Below are positions 18,362 through 27,889 of a stretch of 64,000 nucleotides of DNA, one piece after another. Each line of letters starts with the position of its first letter. The stretch's first letter is position 1. The notes beneath the pieces are model-generated. The model was not told the DNA's origin and searched no databases. It saw only the letters and a list, made by a program, of their open reading frames with translations. Source of the DNA: Tumebacillus flagellatus (lineage in GTDB: Bacteria; Bacillota; Bacilli; Tumebacillales; Tumebacillaceae); contig NZ_JMIR01000009.1 of NCBI RefSeq assembly GCF_000714935.1, forward strand, positions 1-64,000, read 5' to 3'. A program made the position numbers and the translations under genes.

Positions 18362-18490
18362 GAATTTGTTCCACCTCTCGTGCGTTGCATACAGAACTTC
18401 TTTGGATATTATGCCCTGCTCTTGCACACTGTGTCAAAGCAGGAGTTTGCCCTGTCGGACAAGAATGTAGTCAATGGGGAGGGGTCTGCC

Positions 18491-19177
18491 TTGAACGTAT
18501 TTCTTTTGATCGGGTGTGCAGTTGCACCTGCACTCGCCCTGTTGTCTTATTTTTATATTCGAGATCGATACGACACCGAGCCGCTTCGGCTGGTGGGGTT
18601 GTTGTTTTTTGTCGGGATGGTTTCGGCGTTGCCGGTGATGTACTTTGTTCATTGGGTCGATAACTATATGATTTCTCCGTATGCGCACACCTTCTTGGTG
18701 GTGGCCGTTGTGGAGGAGCTGTCGAAGTTTCTGCTGACCTATTGGTTTGCGGTTCGCCACCGTGAGTTTGACGAGGAGTATGACGGCATCGTGTACGCGG
18801 TCGCCGCGTCGCTCGGGTTTGCGACGGTGGAGAACATCATCAAAGTCCTCTCGCTCGGCTGGGACGCCGTGGCGTTTCGCACGCTGTTCACCGTGCCGGG
18901 TCATGCGCTGTTCGGCGTGATCATGGGCTATTATCTCGGCAAAGCGAAGTTTGCCGACACCTCCCGCAAGCGCTGGATCAACGGGCTCTTGGCGTTCGGT
19001 TCGCCGTGGTTGATTCACAGCACGTATGATTCGCTGCTGATCTCCAACCAGACCTGGCTGGTCGCGTTGACCGTGCCGTTTATGGTGGGGCTTTGGATCA
19101 ACGGGCTGCGCAAAGTGCGGCAAGCGCAGGAGAGATCGCCTTTTAAACCGTTGGAAGAGAATGTGCGGGATGTATAA
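18491..19177 (+). CDS. prsW: PrsW intramembrane metalloprotease
   Basis: Polytopic membrane protease; in B. subtilis PrsW makes the first cut in anti-sigma factor RsiW, releasing SigW under envelope stress. The 228-residue product has about eight membrane segments. It keeps the paired glutamates E75/E76 (VVEELSKF), the GHALFGVIMGYY segment and His176 in HSTYD, at almost the same positions as the B. subtilis protein. TTG is the start: GGGGAGGGG lies six bases upstream and the length then matches PrsW. No rsiW/sigW pair is seen in the window. Confidence 0.92.
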   Translation: MNVFLLIGCAVAPALALLSYFYIRDRYDTEPLRLVGLLFFVGMVSALPVMYFVHWVDNYMISPYAHTFLVVAVVEELSKFLLTYWFAVRHREFDEEYDGIVYAVAASLGFATVENIIKVLSLGWDAVAFRTLFTVPGHALFGVIMGYYLGKAKFADTSRKRWINGLLAFGSPWLIHSTYDSLLISNQTWLVALTVPFMVGLWINGLRKVRQAQERSPFKPLEENVRDV

Positions 19178-19275
19178 TTCGACCGAGACGCGTGAAAACT
19201 GGTTGTCATCACTTCAATTTGAGCGGGAACTCTAGTCAGGGAGCGCAAACTCGCGATCAGTGGGAGGTTGACACC

Positions 19276-19440
19276 ATGCCGGAACAAACGGACCGCGTCA
19301 AGGTTCACATTCGTTGCAAAAATTGCGGAGAGTCGTTCATCTTGCGCGGATCGCGCGACTTTCGCGGTCAGATCGACACAGGCTTCAAGCGTTGCTTGTG
19401 CGACAACGAGAACGCATTCGATATCGAAACCCTCGTCTAA
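19276..19440 (+). CDS. Small putative zinc-ribbon protein
   Basis: A 54-residue protein with a CKNCG knuckle near residue 14 and a CLC pair near residue 40, spaced for one metal site (an incomplete or variant zinc ribbon). GGGAGG lies about eight bases before the ATG, and a strong terminator follows, so it is a real independent gene. It is adjacent to sleB but transcribed separately. Function is unknown. Confidence 0.7.
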   Translation: MPEQTDRVKVHIRCKNCGESFILRGSRDFRGQIDTGFKRCLCDNENAFDIETLV

Positions 19441-19450
19441 GGACGAGAGA

Positions 19451-19487
19451 GGGAGAACCCCGGGGCTTGGGGGTCTCCCTTTTTTTT
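19451..19487 (+). terminator. Intrinsic terminator
   Basis: GGGAGAACCCC pairs with GGGGGTCTCCC, followed by eight T. Confidence 0.85.
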
Positions 19488-19560
19488 CCTTGGATAGTTC
19501 TCCCCCGCCGTCTCCACAATAAGACAAGGACACCGATTTCACACAGATGGAGGGGGTACT

Positions 19561-20340
19561 ATGAGGAAAAAGTGGAGGTTGCTGGCGGCAGCGGTCACTG
19601 TGGCGACGGCCATGGCTTGTGTGGCGATCGAACCGAATCTGGAGCGTTCGGGCGCAAACACCTACCAGTCTGCGTTCACAACCCGCACGCTCGTCAAGGG
19701 CAGCACCGGTACCGACGTCCGTGAACTGCAAGGAAGATTGAAGTACATCGGCTACTATAAGGGCAAGATCGACGGAGCGTTCGGATGGGGTACATATTGG
19801 GCGGTCCGCAATTTTCAGTACAAGTTCGGCATGAAAATCGACGGCAAGGTCGGGCCGGCGACGCGCACCAAACTGGTGGCGGCTTCACGGGGATACAACC
19901 CGTACGCGCAAGGGCGGGCGGCGGCTTCCAAGCATACGGCGTCCGTCTCGTCCACGCCGACCGCTTCGTACGGCGGGCGCAACGTCTCGGCCAACGACAT
20001 GAAACTGATTTCCAACGCCGTCTACGGCGAGTCGCGCGGCGAACCGTACGTCGGGCAAGTCGCGATCGCGGCGGTGATTTTGAACCGCTTGGAGAACCCG
20101 AACTTCCCGCACAACATTCCGGGCATCATCTTCCAGCCGGGCGCGTTCACTGCGGTGGCGGACGGCCAGATTTGGCTGTCCCCGAACGCCACGGCGAAGA
20201 AAGCGGTCAACGACGCGATGCGCGGCTGGGACCCGTCCAGCGGCGCGATCTACTACTTCAACCCGGCGACGGCCACGTCGAAATGGATCTGGTCGCGCCC
20301 GCAGATCAAACGAATCGGCCGCCACATCTTCTGCCGCTAG
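19561..20340 (+). CDS. sleB: Spore cortex-lytic enzyme SleB
   Basis: Exported lytic transglycosylase that degrades muramic-delta-lactam cortex peptidoglycan during germination. The 259-residue protein has an N-terminal signal, a PG_binding_1 domain (about 45-108, STGTDVRELQGRLKYIGYY), a Ser/Thr/Ala linker and the SleB/Hydrolase_2 catalytic domain (about 145-259), with Glu157 in VYGESRGEPYVGQVAIAAV. It is followed after 24 bases by ypeB, as in most spore formers. Expression in the forespore under SigG is expected from the family; no clear SigG site was recognised. Confidence 0.95.
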   Translation: MRKKWRLLAAAVTVATAMACVAIEPNLERSGANTYQSAFTTRTLVKGSTGTDVRELQGRLKYIGYYKGKIDGAFGWGTYWAVRNFQYKFGMKIDGKVGPATRTKLVAASRGYNPYAQGRAAASKHTASVSSTPTASYGGRNVSANDMKLISNAVYGESRGEPYVGQVAIAAVILNRLENPNFPHNIPGIIFQPGAFTAVADGQIWLSPNATAKKAVNDAMRGWDPSSGAIYYFNPATATSKWIWSRPQIKRIGRHIFCR

Positions 20341-20364
20341 GGCTGGAAAGGAGGGAGTGTACGT

Positions 20365-21690
20365 ATGTTTTCTCGAATCACATCGTTTGTCGTCGTCCTC
20401 GCGCTGGTGGTCGCCGGCTTCTGGGGCTACCGGGAACATCGCGAGAAACAGGCGTTGTTGGTAAAAGCGGAAAACCAGTACCAACGCGCGTTCCATACGC
20501 TGAGCGACAACATGAACTTGCTCCAAGACGAGCTCGGCAAGTCACTGGCAGTCAACTCCAAGCTGCAAGCGACCAACTCGCTTACGGAAGTGTGGCGCTT
20601 GTCGGCACAAGCGCGCAGCGATGTCGGCGAACTGCCGCTGTCGTTGATGCCGTTTAACAACACGATGAACTTCTTGAACGACGTCAGCAATTTTTCCTAC
20701 CAAGTGGCGGTGCACAACGAAGGAAACAAGCCGCTGACCGACGATCAATGGAATACGCTGAACCAGATGTACACCCGCTCGAAGAACTTGGAGAAGCAAT
20801 TGTCGGCGCTCCAATCGGCGGTCATTTCCAAAAACCTGCGCTGGATGGACGCCGAACTCGCCCTCGCGCAGACCGATAAGAAAACGGACAACGTGATCGT
20901 CGACGGCTTCAAGTCGATGGAGAAGCAGGTGAAAAGCGAAAAACCGCTCACGTTCGGACCGACTGTCACCGGGCTGCGCACGCGCAACGCCACGGATGAG
21001 AACAAACTCACAGGCAATCCGGTCGACGCCGACGGGGCGGCGCAAGCGGCGGCGAATTTCCTCGGCCTTCCGAACACCCAAGGAGTCGTCGCGCAGAAAA
21101 ACGGCTCCGGCACGCCGTACTCTTCCTATTCTGTCACCGCCAAACTGCCGCAGGACGGGCAAGTGTATCTGACGGTGACGGCGAAGGGCGGCCACATCAC
21201 GAACTACATGGACAACCGCGCTGTCGGCGATCCCCGTATCGACCTCGACCAAGCGGGCACGAAAGCGCTGGCGTACTTGAAGTCGAAGGGAATCACCGGG
21301 AACACGATCATCCGCACCGACCAATACGACAACGTAGGGGTGTTTGAGATCGTGCCGTCGACGAACGGCGTGTTGATCTACCCGGAGCGCACGACGGTGA
21401 AAGTGGCGCTCGATACCGGTTCTGTGGTCGGATTGGTGGCGCAGGACTATGCGTTCAACCAGAGCCCGAACCGCCGAATTCCGGCAGCGAAACTGACGGA
21501 AGCACAAGCGCGAAAGTTCGTGTCGCCGAAAGTGTCGATCCAAGAAACCAACCGCGCCATCATCCAAGACGAGTTAAACCGCGAGCAATTTTGCTACGAG
21601 TTCGTCGGGATCATGGACAACGACACGTACAAAATCTACATCAGCGCCGTCGACGGCAAGGAAGTCGGCGTGGAGAAGCTGAAGATGTAA
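20365..21690 (+). CDS. ypeB: Germination protein YpeB
   Basis: Partner that stabilises and localises SleB in the spore inner membrane/cortex. The 441-residue product has an N-terminal membrane segment (about 5-22), a helical N-terminal half (about 30-200) and repeated PepSY-type domains in the C-terminal half (about 215-440, with AAQAAANFLGLPN and EAQARKFVSPKV helices). It follows sleB in one operon and ends before a bidirectional terminator. Confidence 0.94.
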   Translation: MFSRITSFVVVLALVVAGFWGYREHREKQALLVKAENQYQRAFHTLSDNMNLLQDELGKSLAVNSKLQATNSLTEVWRLSAQARSDVGELPLSLMPFNNTMNFLNDVSNFSYQVAVHNEGNKPLTDDQWNTLNQMYTRSKNLEKQLSALQSAVISKNLRWMDAELALAQTDKKTDNVIVDGFKSMEKQVKSEKPLTFGPTVTGLRTRNATDENKLTGNPVDADGAAQAAANFLGLPNTQGVVAQKNGSGTPYSSYSVTAKLPQDGQVYLTVTAKGGHITNYMDNRAVGDPRIDLDQAGTKALAYLKSKGITGNTIIRTDQYDNVGVFEIVPSTNGVLIYPERTTVKVALDTGSVVGLVAQDYAFNQSPNRRIPAAKLTEAQARKFVSPKVSIQETNRAIIQDELNREQFCYEFVGIMDNDTYKIYISAVDGKEVGVEKLKM

Positions 21691-21782
21691 CGGGAAAAAC
21701 GCATCCAAAGCGCGGCATCGTTTGCATGGGAAGCTGCGCTTTGCGAAATTGGTGCACGAGTGTTCATGCAAGTCGTTCTGTC

Positions 21783-21816
21783 AAAAGAGGGCTCCCTGCG
21801 GGGAACCCTCTTTTTG
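21783..21816. terminator. Bidirectional intrinsic terminator
   Basis: AAGAGGGCTCCC/GGGAACCCTCTT stem with T-tracts on both strands, between ypeB and the convergent cwlD. Confidence 0.85.
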
Positions 21817-21823
21817 CGTGATT

Positions 21824-22540
21824 CTATTTGTTTTTTTGCAGCCAGCTGTCGAGGCCGTTGGCGATCGCCTCCGCCAGTTTTTTCTGATAGTCCGCCGTAT
21901 TGAGCCTTGCCCGCTCGTCGGCGATGTTCAAGTACCCGCATTCGACGATGAGACTGGGGATTTCTTGGTTGCGCAAGAGATAATACTTCCCCGGCTTGGC
22001 GTCGCGCTTGGACATCTGCGGAATTTTATGCAGTTCCGACTGCACGGCGGCGGCGAGCTCGGCGGTGCCTTCGTTTTGCTCCGAATAAAAAACTTCCGCT
22101 CCTCCGCGCGTGGCGAGGGTGGAGTTGTTGATGTGCAGGGAAACGAACACCGTCGCTTGCTGAATCTCCGTCAACTCCAACCGCTTGTTAAGATCGGAGC
22201 GTTTCGACGAACTGCCTTTCGTCCCGGAATCGGCGTAATCGATATCGGAGTCCCGCGTCATCGCTGTGGGAATGCCGCGCGCTTGCAAAGCGGCTTGCAG
22301 TTGCTTGGCGATCGCCAGCGTGATGTCTTTTTCCAAAATTCCGTTCGACATGACCCCCGGGTCATATCCGCCGTGACCCGCGTCGATCATCACCAAGCCC
22401 GGCAGCGGAACGGTCGCCGTCTGCCGCCCGACCAGCGAATAGGAAGTTGCCGTAAACACCAGCAACAAGAGCAGGGGCAGGGTGATGCGACGAAACCGAG
22501 GCAGCCGCAAAGTATGAAAAAACGCGCGTTGTCGCTTCAT
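21824..22540 (-). CDS. cwlD: N-acetylmuramoyl-L-alanine amidase CwlD
   Basis: Sporulation amidase that, with PdaA, makes muramic-delta-lactam in cortex peptidoglycan. The 238-residue product (B. subtilis CwlD is similar in size) has an N-terminal membrane/signal segment (about 21-38) and an Amidase_3 domain. Zinc ligands and catalytic residues sit in IDAGHGGYDPG, the LEKDITL Glu, SLHINN and VECGYLNIADE. The ATG at 22540 has GGGGAGG eleven bases upstream. It lies next to sleB-ypeB, whose product degrades the lactam-containing cortex. Confidence 0.93.
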   Translation of the reverse strand: MKRQRAFFHTLRLPRFRRITLPLLLLLVFTATSYSLVGRQTATVPLPGLVMIDAGHGGYDPGVMSNGILEKDITLAIAKQLQAALQARGIPTAMTRDSDIDYADSGTKGSSSKRSDLNKRLELTEIQQATVFVSLHINNSTLATRGGAEVFYSEQNEGTAELAAAVQSELHKIPQMSKRDAKPGKYYLLRNQEIPSLIVECGYLNIADERARLNTADYQKKLAEAIANGLDSWLQKNK

Positions 22541-22698
22541 GGAACCATGAACCTCCCCGACCACAGAGTTTTGTACACTCTATTCGGGGGTCGTCCGAAA
22601 CATGCGGATGTTTGTCTCTCCGTCTCTGATAAGGTAGATACAAAGATGAAAATGTTATATACTTTTCATAGGTCGTTTCACCGGAGCGTGGTATTGAT

Positions 22699-23376
22699 AT
22701 GGCATTCCCAGTTATTGGGCAGAAAATTAACCTTGAAATTTCGGATGGTTATTACACCGGACGGTATTCGGCACGCGTGCAGGACATGGAGAAGACGAAA
22801 ATTTTTATCGACATGCCGATCCGGCCCGAAGACAAACACCCGACAACACTTCCGGATCAGACAACCGTGATGGTCAAATACCGGGCGGCAGACGGCGCGC
22901 AGTGCGCGTTTGTCACCCAAGTCGTCGGTCGGGACAAGCGCAACATCGAGCTCTTGGCCTTGCAAAAACCGAAACTCGAAGACATACACCGCCAGCAGCG
23001 CCGCGAATTTTTGCGGGTGCCGTTTAATCTGGAGCTTGAACTGGTCTATCTGGACTCGATTTCGAAGAACATCATCACAGCCAAAGCGCGCGGGCATGAT
23101 ATCTCCGGCGGAGGCTTGGCGTTTATCATCCCGACCGACTTGCCGATGCAAGCCAACGACATCATCGGATTCCGTTTTCGCATGAACCTTGAAGGCAAGG
23201 GCTTCGACATCGTCGGCAAGGCGCGCGTCATTCGGATTTCGCCGCCGACCGACGCCGGCTACAAAACCGTGTCGCTGAAGTACTATGAATTGCAAGAGAA
23301 CGACAGGCAGTTGATCGTGCAGTATTCTTTCAAACGCCAAATCGAGATGCGCGAGAAGGGCGTATTGGGAAGTTAG
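22699..23376 (+). CDS. ypfA: PilZ-domain flagellar brake protein (YpfA/MotI-like)
   Basis: A 225-residue two-domain protein: an N-terminal YcgR-type beta domain (1-95) and a C-terminal PilZ domain that binds c-di-GMP. The RRxxxR signature is RREFLR (residues 101-106) and the second signature is DISGGG (134-139). In B. subtilis MotI stops the flagellar motor when c-di-GMP bound. The ribosome binding site is weak (GGAG twelve bases before the ATG). Position between cwlD/ypeB and cmk matches B. subtilis. The HD-GYP protein at 37874 may degrade the same messenger. Confidence 0.9.
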   Translation: MAFPVIGQKINLEISDGYYTGRYSARVQDMEKTKIFIDMPIRPEDKHPTTLPDQTTVMVKYRAADGAQCAFVTQVVGRDKRNIELLALQKPKLEDIHRQQRREFLRVPFNLELELVYLDSISKNIITAKARGHDISGGGLAFIIPTDLPMQANDIIGFRFRMNLEGKGFDIVGKARVIRISPPTDAGYKTVSLKYYELQENDRQLIVQYSFKRQIEMREKGVLGS

Positions 23377-23444
23377 AGTTTGCGCTTCGAGTATGAAACC
23401 CTCGGGACTGGCATAGGATGAGATGTAACCGGGGGTGGTACAAG

Positions 23445-23951
23445 ATGGAACAACGTCGGCGTCTTTCCTATGAAGAGCGCTTTTTGAAAGCTTACGGCAA
23501 GTTGGAGGGGCCGTTGGCCCGCATCGTGTTGCTTGGTTTTTTGCTGATTCTGGTCGCGCAGGTTCTGTTGGCGTTCCCGGGCGGGCGCCAGTTGCTTTCC
23601 ATGACCGACCGGCTGGAGGGAGCCCGTCAAACCGGCAGCGTCATGCCGACGGCGGCGCAGGGCGAAGAGACTACGAAAGTCACGATCACCAACGTCGACC
23701 AACAGCAAGCGATGCCGAGCATTTGGGTCAAACTCAACGGCGTCCCTGTCGCCAATTTCTTGCAGCCGGAAGTCACTGTTCCCGTCAAGGACGGCGACCT
23801 CCTCACCGTCGATTCGTCGAGCGTGGAAGGGGTGTTCCGCTTCCAAGTCGACCACAACAACCCGAGCATTTCTTATCCGGTGCCGGGAACTCTCGTCGAA
23901 TCCAACGAAGACCGGGCGGCGGAAGTCGGTCCGATTCACTTGATGAAATAG
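23445..23951 (+). CDS. Single-pass membrane protein of unknown function
   Basis: A 168-residue protein with a charged N-terminus, one membrane segment (about residues 24-43) and an extracytoplasmic beta-rich domain (about 70-168, IWVKLNGVPVANFLQPEVTV). It occupies the ypfB position of B. subtilis but is much longer than that protein and not obviously related. GGGGGTGG lies six bases before the ATG at 23445. Function is unknown. Confidence 0.75.
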   Translation: MEQRRRLSYEERFLKAYGKLEGPLARIVLLGFLLILVAQVLLAFPGGRQLLSMTDRLEGARQTGSVMPTAAQGEETTKVTITNVDQQQAMPSIWVKLNGVPVANFLQPEVTVPVKDGDLLTVDSSSVEGVFRFQVDHNNPSISYPVPGTLVESNEDRAAEVGPIHLMK

Positions 23952-24129
23952 GGGCTTTTTGGTACTATCAATTAGAGAAATTCGAAATACAATTTAACAG
24001 TCGCGTCACACCGTCCTGAACTTGAGGATGTCTGAAGTACATACAGGTGCATCAAGCGGGCGACTGCCTGCTTTTTGTCTATTTGTAGCAACTTCAAACG
24101 TGTTGCGAGAGCGGGAGGCAATTGAACTC

Positions 24130-24810
24130 ATGAACACATTACGCGTGGCTCTCGACGGTCCGGCCGGTGCGGGGAAAAGCACCGTCGCCAAGCGTGTCGC
24201 CGCTGCCCTCGGGGTAGCGTATGTCGATACGGGCGCGATGTACCGGGCGATCACTTGGAAGGCCTTGCAACGAGAAATTCCACTCCATGACGAAGCAGCG
24301 CTCACCGATTTGGCGAATTCCATCCGGATCGACTTCAAACCGCGTCCGGAAGGGCAAGCGGTTTTTGTGGACGGGGTTGAGGTGACAGACGCCATTCGAA
24401 CGCTTGAAGTGACGAACAACGTCTCCGCCGTTTCCGCGGTTGCGGGCGTGCGGATTGCGATGGTCAACCTGCAGCGCGACATCGCGTCGCGCACGGGCGT
24501 ATTGATGGACGGACGAGACATCGGGACCGTCGTTTTGCCCAACGCCGATGTGAAGATCTGGCTGACCGCTTCCGTGGAAGCGCGAGCGAACCGCCGCTAT
24601 CAGGAGCTGCTCGGCAAGGGAGTGCAATGCGATCTCCAACAGATTCAAGACGACATTCAACGCCGCGATGAGTACGATGCATCGCGTGAACATTCGCCGA
24701 TGGTGAAGGCAGAGGATGCGGTTGTGGTGGACACGACCGGCATGAGCGTCGACGAAGTGATTGCCAAGATTCAGTCGATCTGCACGTCTGCCCAAGCACA
24801 GAAGTCTTAG
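24130..24810 (+). CDS. cmk: Cytidylate kinase
   Basis: Phosphorylates CMP and dCMP with ATP. The 226-residue product has the usual length, with P-loop GPAGAGKST (residues 10-18), VDTGAMYRAITW and the DGRDIGTVV and RRDEYDASRE signatures. The ATG at 24130 is preceded by GGGAGG at eleven bases; the frame extends upstream to 24022 but without family similarity. It heads the conserved order cmk - plsC-like - rpsA - fni. Confidence 0.95.
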   Translation: MNTLRVALDGPAGAGKSTVAKRVAAALGVAYVDTGAMYRAITWKALQREIPLHDEAALTDLANSIRIDFKPRPEGQAVFVDGVEVTDAIRTLEVTNNVSAVSAVAGVRIAMVNLQRDIASRTGVLMDGRDIGTVVLPNADVKIWLTASVEARANRRYQELLGKGVQCDLQQIQDDIQRRDEYDASREHSPMVKAEDAVVVDTTGMSVDEVIAKIQSICTSAQAQKS

Positions 24811-24824
24811 GAGCCGTCATATCC

Positions 24825-25433
24825 ATGATGCTATATCGCCTATTTCGCTCGTTTTTTCGAGGGCTGTTGACCCTCACCAACCGATATGAATCGATTGGGC
24901 AAGAGAACATCCCGAAGTCCGGCGGCGTGATGCTTTGCTCCAATCATATCTCCAACTGGGACCCGATCTTGCTCGGGTGCGGGATGGAGCGGCAAGTTCA
25001 TTTTATGGCCAAAGCAGAACTGTTTAAGATCCCGGTAGTCAAAAATCTGATCACCGCATGGGGCGCGTTCCCGGTCAACCGTGGCGCCGGCGACCGCCAG
25101 TCGTTGCGCACGGCGCTCAAAGTGCTGGAAGACGGGAAATGCATGGGGCTGTTTCCGGAAGGCCATCGCAGCAAGACCGGCGAACTCGGAGAAGGGCAGA
25201 CGGGCGTGGCGTTTTTCGCCATGCGCTCCGACTGTGCCGTCGTTCCGATCGCCATCGTCGGCTCGTACAAACTCTTCCGCAAAATCCGCATCGTCTACGG
25301 CAAGCCGCTGGATCTCAGCAAGTACCGCGAAGGCAAGTCTTCCAAAGAAACGCTGGCTCTCGTGACCCAGGACATCATGAATGCGATCGACGAGTTGCGA
25401 AAAGCCAATCGTATGGAAGTGTCGAAGCGGTAA
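24825..25433 (+). CDS. plsC: 1-acyl-sn-glycerol-3-phosphate acyltransferase
   Basis: A 202-residue PlsC-family protein acylating lysophosphatidic acid in phospholipid synthesis. It has the NHxxxxD motif (N40-H41 ... D46, SNHISNWDP) and FPEGHRS (110-116). The N-terminal hydrophobic helix can bind the membrane. AGGAG overlaps the cmk stop, eleven bases before the ATG, so the two genes are translationally close. The position corresponds to a similar gene between cmk and ypfD in B. subtilis relatives. Confidence 0.92.
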   Translation: MMLYRLFRSFFRGLLTLTNRYESIGQENIPKSGGVMLCSNHISNWDPILLGCGMERQVHFMAKAELFKIPVVKNLITAWGAFPVNRGAGDRQSLRTALKVLEDGKCMGLFPEGHRSKTGELGEGQTGVAFFAMRSDCAVVPIAIVGSYKLFRKIRIVYGKPLDLSKYREGKSSKETLALVTQDIMNAIDELRKANRMEVSKR

Positions 25434-25473
25434 CATACTAAGGGAGCGCATCTACACCTAGCAAGTTTTGGGA

Positions 25474-25504
25474 TTGACTCTGAGTGACTTTACTTTGTTA
25501 TAAC
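25474..25504 (+). promoter_or_regulatory. Possible sigmaA promoter of rpsA
   Basis: TTGACT (25474-25479) and TTATAA/TATAAC (25498-25504) with an 18-19-bp spacer, 40 bases before the rpsA start. Confidence 0.45.
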
Positions 25505-25543
25505 CTGCGATTTAGGCTTCACCAAATAGAGGAGGTTGGAACA

Positions 25544-26758
25544 ATGGTAGAAGAAATGAAAGATCTCGACCTGAACACGTTGCAACGAGGCGACATCGTC
25601 AAAGGCAAGATCACCAAGATCGAAGACGGTCAAGCACTCGTCGACGTCGGCTACAAGTATGACGGCGTAATCCCGATTGGCGAGCTCTCTGTTCTGCGCG
25701 TGGACAACGTGCGCGATGTTGTGGCTGAAGGCGACGAACTCGAACTGAAAGTCCTGCGCATCAACGACGACGAAGGCAAACTGATTCTCTCCAAGAAAGC
25801 CGTGGACAGCGTGAAGTCCTGGGACGAATTGGAGCGCAAGTACGAAGCGGGCGAAGTGCTCGAAGTCAAAGTTGCCGACGTGGTCAAAGGCGGTCTCGTC
25901 GTCGATCTCGGCGTGCGCGCGTTCATTCCGGCGTCGCTTGTGGAACGCCATTTCGTCGAAGATTTCAGCGATTACAAAGGCCGCACCCTGCGCGTCAAAA
26001 TCGTGGAATTCGACCGCAACGACAACAAGATCATCCTCTCCGCGAAAGCTGTGCTCGACCAGGAGTTTGAATCGCAGAAGGAAGACCGCTTGAACGCGAT
26101 CCAACCGGGTCAAGTCTTGACCGGCACGGTGCAGCGTCTGACCAACTTCGGCGCGTTTGTCGATCTGGGCGGCGTGGACGGTTTGGTACATATCTCCGAG
26201 ATGGCGCACCATCGTGTGGACACCCCGGCAGACGTGGTCAAGGAAGGCGACACCGTCAACGTGAAAGTTCTGAAAGTCGATCCGTCGGCGGGACGGATCT
26301 CGCTGTCGATCAAAGCGGCCGCTCCGGGCCCGTGGTCGAACATCGGCGACAAGTTCCACGCGGGCGAGATCGTGACCGGCACGGTCAAGCGCCTCGTTTC
26401 CTTCGGCGCGTTTGTCGAGTTGCTGCCGGGCGTGGAAGGCCTCGTGCACATCTCGCAAATTGCCAACCGCCACGTGGCGACGGCAGACGAAGTGCTGGAA
26501 ATCGGCCAAGAAGTCAAAGTCAAAGTCCTCGACGTCAACGAAGCGGAACAGCGCATCTCGCTGTCGATTCGCGAAGTCGAAGGCGGCGAGCGCGAACCGC
26601 GCGGTGACCGCGGAGATCGCGGCGGCGATCGTGGAGAACGCCGCGGCGGCGGACGCAACAACCGCGACCGAGCGCCGATGAACTATTCGACCCAAGACGA
26701 GGGCGAATCCGGCCTCGGGACGCTGGGCGACGTGTTCGGCGACTTGTTCAAGAAATAA
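25544..26758 (+). CDS. rpsA: 30S ribosomal protein S1 homologue (four S1 domains)
   Basis: The 404-residue RNA-binding protein has four consecutive S1 (OB-fold) domains at about 13-85, 100-165, 185-255 and 270-345; the last two keep the NFGAFVDLGGVDGLVHIS / SFGAFVELLPGVEGLVHIS signature. A Gly/Arg/Asp-rich RGG-like tail (about 350-375) and an acidic end follow. Gram-positive members (YpfD) are shorter than Escherichia coli S1 and of less certain ribosomal role. GAGGAGG precedes the ATG. Confidence 0.93.
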   Translation: MVEEMKDLDLNTLQRGDIVKGKITKIEDGQALVDVGYKYDGVIPIGELSVLRVDNVRDVVAEGDELELKVLRINDDEGKLILSKKAVDSVKSWDELERKYEAGEVLEVKVADVVKGGLVVDLGVRAFIPASLVERHFVEDFSDYKGRTLRVKIVEFDRNDNKIILSAKAVLDQEFESQKEDRLNAIQPGQVLTGTVQRLTNFGAFVDLGGVDGLVHISEMAHHRVDTPADVVKEGDTVNVKVLKVDPSAGRISLSIKAAAPGPWSNIGDKFHAGEIVTGTVKRLVSFGAFVELLPGVEGLVHISQIANRHVATADEVLEIGQEVKVKVLDVNEAEQRISLSIREVEGGEREPRGDRGDRGGDRGERRGGGRNNRDRAPMNYSTQDEGESGLGTLGDVFGDLFKK

Positions 26759-26792
26759 GAGAAGAGAAGTGTTAGAGAAGTGAGGGAGAGAC

Positions 26793-27851
26793 GTGTCCAT
26801 TGAACAGCGCAAGTTGGACCATGTGCGATATGCCTTGGAGTTGAATCCGAGCCTGCACAACGGCTTTTCGGATTTGAGGTTCGTACACCGCGCGTTGCCG
26901 GACTTCGATCTGGCGGACGTCACCCTCGCGACCACCCTCGGCGGACTGAGTCTCAGTTCGCCTCTTTTGATTAACGCGATGACAGGTGGCGCGGGGGAAA
27001 CGGAAGAGATCAACCGGAACTTGGCAATAGCGGCCAAGCGCACGGGCTTGGCGATGGCGGTCGGATCGCAACGCGCTGCCTTGAAAGACCCGTCGCTTGT
27101 GCGCACGTATGCCGTCGTGCGCGAAGTCAATCCGGACGGCGTCGTGATCGGAAATTTAGGAGCGGGCGCCACGTTGGAAGACGCGCAGCGCGCGGTCGAC
27201 ATGCTCGGCGCAAACTTCCTGCAACTGCATCTGAACGCGGCGCAGGAGCTGACGATGCCGGAGGGCGACCGCTCTTTCCGAGGCATCTTGGAGAGCATCC
27301 AAGAGGTGGTCGAAGGGCTGTCCGTTCCGGTGATCGTCAAGGAAGTCGGAAACGGCATGTCGACGGAAACGTTCCGCAAACTAGCCGACGCCGGCGTGCG
27401 CATCGTCGACGTGGCGGGGATGGGCGGGACGAACTTCGTCTCGATTGAGAACCGCCGCCGCACCGGGCTTCGCTTTACGGAGTTGGAGCGGGAGTGGGGC
27501 CAAACCACCGCCGTCTCGCTGCTCGAAGCGCAGCCGCACGTCTTCCAGTTCGACTTGATCGGCTCCGGCGGCGTGCAGACGGCGCTCGACGCCGCGAAAT
27601 GCTTGGCGCTCGGGGCGAAAGCGGTCGGCGTCGCCGGCGCGATCTTGCGCCCGATGATGGAGTACGGCGTGGACACCGCCGTCGAGATCATCGAGCACTG
27701 GCAAGAGGAACTGCGCGTGATCTTCACGTTGCAAGCCTGCCGCTGCGTCAAAGAATTGCGCGAACGTCCGCTGATCGTGCGCGGAGAGACGGCGGAATGG
27801 GCGCGTCTGCGCGGCATCGACCTCGAACGAATCGCAAGGCGCGGGCTCTAG
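26793..27851 (+). CDS. fni: Type 2 isopentenyl-diphosphate delta-isomerase
   Basis: FMN- and NADPH-dependent enzyme interconverting isopentenyl and dimethylallyl diphosphate for isoprenoid synthesis. The 352-residue product has the usual length and motifs: N-terminal RKLDHVRYAL, INAMTGGAGETEEINR, AVGSQRAALKD, LQLHLNAAQE, VKEVGNGMS and the FMN-phosphate region IGSGGVQTALDAAKCLALGA. Start is GTG with GAGGGAG upstream. In B. subtilis fni (ypgA) also follows the S1 gene; here the block after it is different. Confidence 0.95.
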   Translation: MSIEQRKLDHVRYALELNPSLHNGFSDLRFVHRALPDFDLADVTLATTLGGLSLSSPLLINAMTGGAGETEEINRNLAIAAKRTGLAMAVGSQRAALKDPSLVRTYAVVREVNPDGVVIGNLGAGATLEDAQRAVDMLGANFLQLHLNAAQELTMPEGDRSFRGILESIQEVVEGLSVPVIVKEVGNGMSTETFRKLADAGVRIVDVAGMGGTNFVSIENRRRTGLRFTELEREWGQTTAVSLLEAQPHVFQFDLIGSGGVQTALDAAKCLALGAKAVGVAGAILRPMMEYGVDTAVEIIEHWQEELRVIFTLQACRCVKELRERPLIVRGETAEWARLRGIDLERIARRGL

Positions 27852-27889
27852 AGTGTGTTAGAACGTGCAGAGGAAAGGGGACGTCTCGC